A program made the translations under genes and the position numbers. A stretch of DNA of 64,000 nt from assembly GCF_040807025.1 (NCBI RefSeq), contig NC_090953.1:805501-869500 (forward strand), in the 5' to 3' direction. The notes beneath the pieces were generated by a model. It ran no database searches. It was given only the letters and a program-made list of their open reading frames with translations, and was not told where the DNA came from. This document shows positions 44,111-64,000 of this stretch, in pieces. The first letter of the stretch is position 1, and every line of letters starts with the position of its first letter. Source of the stretch: Struthio camelus. Its lineage: Eukaryota; Chordata; Aves; Struthioniformes; Struthionidae.

Positions 44111-44308
44111 GCGGCGGAGCCGGTGCGCGGGGCGGGGCGGGGGGTCCGGGCCGGCCGCTGCCTGCGCGCTGCCTGCGGGCTCCGCAGCGCGGCCGGTGCG
44201 CGGGGCCGGGCCGGGCCGGGCCGGGGAGGCGCAGGGGGCGGCGCTGCCGCAGGGCTGCTCGGGGCCCCGGCACCGCCCCGGCTCGGCTCGGCTCGGCTCG
44301 GCTCGGCC
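44111..44308 (+). promoter_or_regulatory. CTSH: CTSH CpG-island promoter and 5'UTR (inferred)
   Basis: Extremely CpG-rich. It holds Sp1-type GC boxes (ggggcggggcgggg near 44129-44143, gggggcggcg near 44234), runs of CCGGG near 44205-44225 and GGCTC pentamers up to the ATG. No TATA box was seen, which fits a housekeeping promoter. The transcription start cannot be placed exactly. Confidence 0.55.
44279..44307 (+). repeat. GGCTC pentamer repeat directly before CTSH ATG
   Basis: About six consecutive GGCTC/GCTCG pentamers ending two bases before the start codon. They are probably transcribed in the 5'UTR. Confidence 0.85.
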
Positions 44309-52430
<8,122 letters not shown>

Positions 52431-52504
52431 GAGAGGAGCACAAGCTGGGGAAAGTGGCCACAGAAAAGGGAACGATTCATCGTATAAGAATTTCTAAATG
52501 CTAA

Positions 52505-52510
52505 AATAAA
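52505..52510 (+). terminator. CTSH: CTSH polyadenylation signal
   Basis: AATAAA 75 bases after the stop, followed about 35 bases later by a T/G-rich stretch (tggaatttgttcc). It implies a very short 3'UTR of about 100 bases. Confidence 0.7.
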
Positions 52511-53500
52511 TGAAGTGAGAAAAAACAATACAGAACAAAATCTGCTGGAATTTGTTCCACGCAGGCAGATACCTTTGCTTGCACAAAGCTTCTTACAATA
52601 GGTAGATCTACGCCATCTTCTGTATTCCCCAGCCCAAAGCAAGCGTGCGCTCTTGAACCAGGTCTGAGGTCCTGGTGATGCTCCAGGTCTGAGAGCCAGA
52701 AGCCCGTCTTCTCATCCCAGTCGTGATGCCCTTATTGCATGCCTCGCTCTCCCTGCACTAAAATGGAGCACTGACCATCTACTGTGACTGGATGTCGGTG
52801 AGGAGAGGGCGGCTGATTAGATCAGAGAGCACTCTGAACATGAAAATGCCAACCAGTTGTTATCAGACAAATTTTGTCAGTCCAATTGTAAGATACGGTG
52901 GCAATGCTATTCACCCCATTTCTAAGGTTCCCCACTCACTAGACCTAACTTTTAGGGATTGTTCTGATTTCTTTGAAGGCAATTTTTCCTTTTGCTAAAG
53001 GAAGATAAGTAATTTTTAAGTTTTATCTATTTTCACCGAATCTGTTTTTTAGTATTTTTGTAAAAAAAAAAAAAAAAAAAAAGTGTCTTAATGAAAACAT
53101 TGAAGAAACGGGCGATTTTTCTTTTATGAATCAATGAACAGGCATGCGCCTTGATAGTCATAGTTTAAAAACAGATGATTGTGAGAGAAGCCCTTACATC
53201 AGTAGGGGGCATTTGTGTTGTGTATTATTTCATGCTAAGGCATCGCGACTGACTTGTCCCTGTGTACCACGGAAGAGAATAAAAACGACTTGCCGCTTGT
53301 GCCGGAGCTTGCTCTCCCCTCCCGGCGCCTTCCAGAGGCGTTCATCGGTTACGCGACCGAGCGCGGAAGGTGCTGCCTTAACACTCGAAGCCTCGGCTTT
53401 CCGGTTACGGACCGGTACCGAGGCCTTTGTCCGGCCCCGCTCGTCCGACACCCGCGGCCTCCCTCAGCGCGGGCTGCAGCGGCGTGAAAAATTAAGGCCG
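52511..53500. other. CTSH-BLM intergenic region
   Basis: About 1 kb of mostly AT-rich sequence without a recognised gene, turning CpG-rich near 53.3 kb. A 21-base A run sits at 53062-53082. No MORF4L1 or other gene lies between CTSH and BLM. Confidence 0.7.
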
Positions 53501-53850
53501 CCGCCGGGGCCACGCAGCCATCTTTTAAAACCAGCTTGAGCCGACGAGGGGGGGGACATGGCGGCGTTCCGGGGGGGGGGGGGGCTGGCTCCCTCCCCAC
53601 CCCGGGCCTCTTCTCCCTCGGGAACTGCCAGCAGCCGCCATTTTGCCCGCTGGGCCTCGCCCCGCCCCGGAAGCGCCGTGTCGCCACTTCCGCTCTGGCG
53701 GCCCCCGGCCAATAGGGAGGCGCGCGGCGGCGGCTTGGCGCCGAATGCGAAGGCGGCGGCGGCGGCAGCGGCAGCGGCGGCGGAGAGCGCGGGGCGCGGA
53801 GCGGAGGGCGCCCCCCGGCGGCCGGGCGGGGCGGGGCGGAGTGGGGCGCC
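53501..53850 (+). promoter_or_regulatory. BLM: BLM CpG-island promoter and 5'UTR
   Basis: TATA-less CpG island. Motifs seen: YY1-type gccatct (53517-53523), acatggcggc (53556-53565) and gccgccatttt (53634-53644); a GC box (53658-53668); ETS-type CCGGAAG (53667-53673) and CACTTCCGC (53685-53693); CCAAT (53709-53713); an E2F-like ttggcgcc near 53734. This combination is usual for DNA-repair and housekeeping genes. The transcription start is probably between 53.6 and 53.8 kb, but this is inference. Confidence 0.65.
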
Positions 53851-63998
<10,148 letters not shown>

Positions 63999-64000
63999 TA

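Noticed and set aside
53062-53082. A run as the tail of a processed pseudogene
   Set aside because: No recognisable gene sequence precedes it and no target-site duplication was seen.

Overview
This is vertebrate nuclear DNA with split genes, and most likely a bird. The evidence is the short introns, the very GC-rich and CpG-rich first 45 kb (typical of an avian microchromosome), two copies of the CR1 LINE 3' end (near 15.9 kb and 27.07 kb), and three recognisable genes, all on the + strand. A crocodilian or turtle cannot be excluded from sequence alone. Nothing prokaryotic, viral or plasmid-like was seen. Layout: (1) 1-9787 is intron 1 of RASGRF1, whose first exon lies upstream of the window. 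(2) 9788-42026 holds the remaining 26 coding exons of RASGRF1, a neuronal calcium/calmodulin-regulated Ras and Rac exchange factor. They join without a frame break into 1,164 residues and a stop; the 3'UTR runs to about 43.2 kb. (3) 44309-52430 is a complete 12-exon CTSH (cathepsin H), a lysosomal papain-type aminopeptidase, encoding 327 residues. (4) 53851-63989 is the 5' part of BLM (RecQ-family Bloom helicase): a CpG-island promoter, then nine coding exons for the first 807 residues, ending inside the helicase core before the DEAH motif. The exons were placed by reading conserved protein segments and requiring GT-AG borders and phase agreement at every junction; all three reading frames close exactly. 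Between the exons the notable content is repeats: at least seven unrelated GC-rich minisatellites (near 1.1, 6.0, 11.2, 16.5, 36.6, 43.6 and 54.1 kb), a hexamer array (38.2 kb) and a long pyrimidine tract (38.7 kb). There are also short AT-rich islands within GC-rich introns that could be conserved non-coding elements. Base composition changes from very GC-rich (RASGRF1, CTSH 5' end) to AT-rich (CTSH 3' half, BLM body), apart from the BLM CpG island and its first-intron array. The three genes do not act in one pathway: RASGRF1 is synaptic signalling, CTSH lysosomal proteolysis and BLM genome maintenance. The linkage is positional. RASGRF1 and CTSH are neighbours in mammals too, whereas BLM lies elsewhere on human 15q, so the 1.4-kb gap between CTSH and BLM marks a rearrangement point relative to human. 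I did not find a convincing new biological system. The most interesting items are the G-rich arrays beside the CTSH and BLM start exons, the synteny junction, the CTSH active-site substitutions, the absence of two mammalian RASGRF1 insertions, and a possible stop-containing micro-exon in BLM intron 8.
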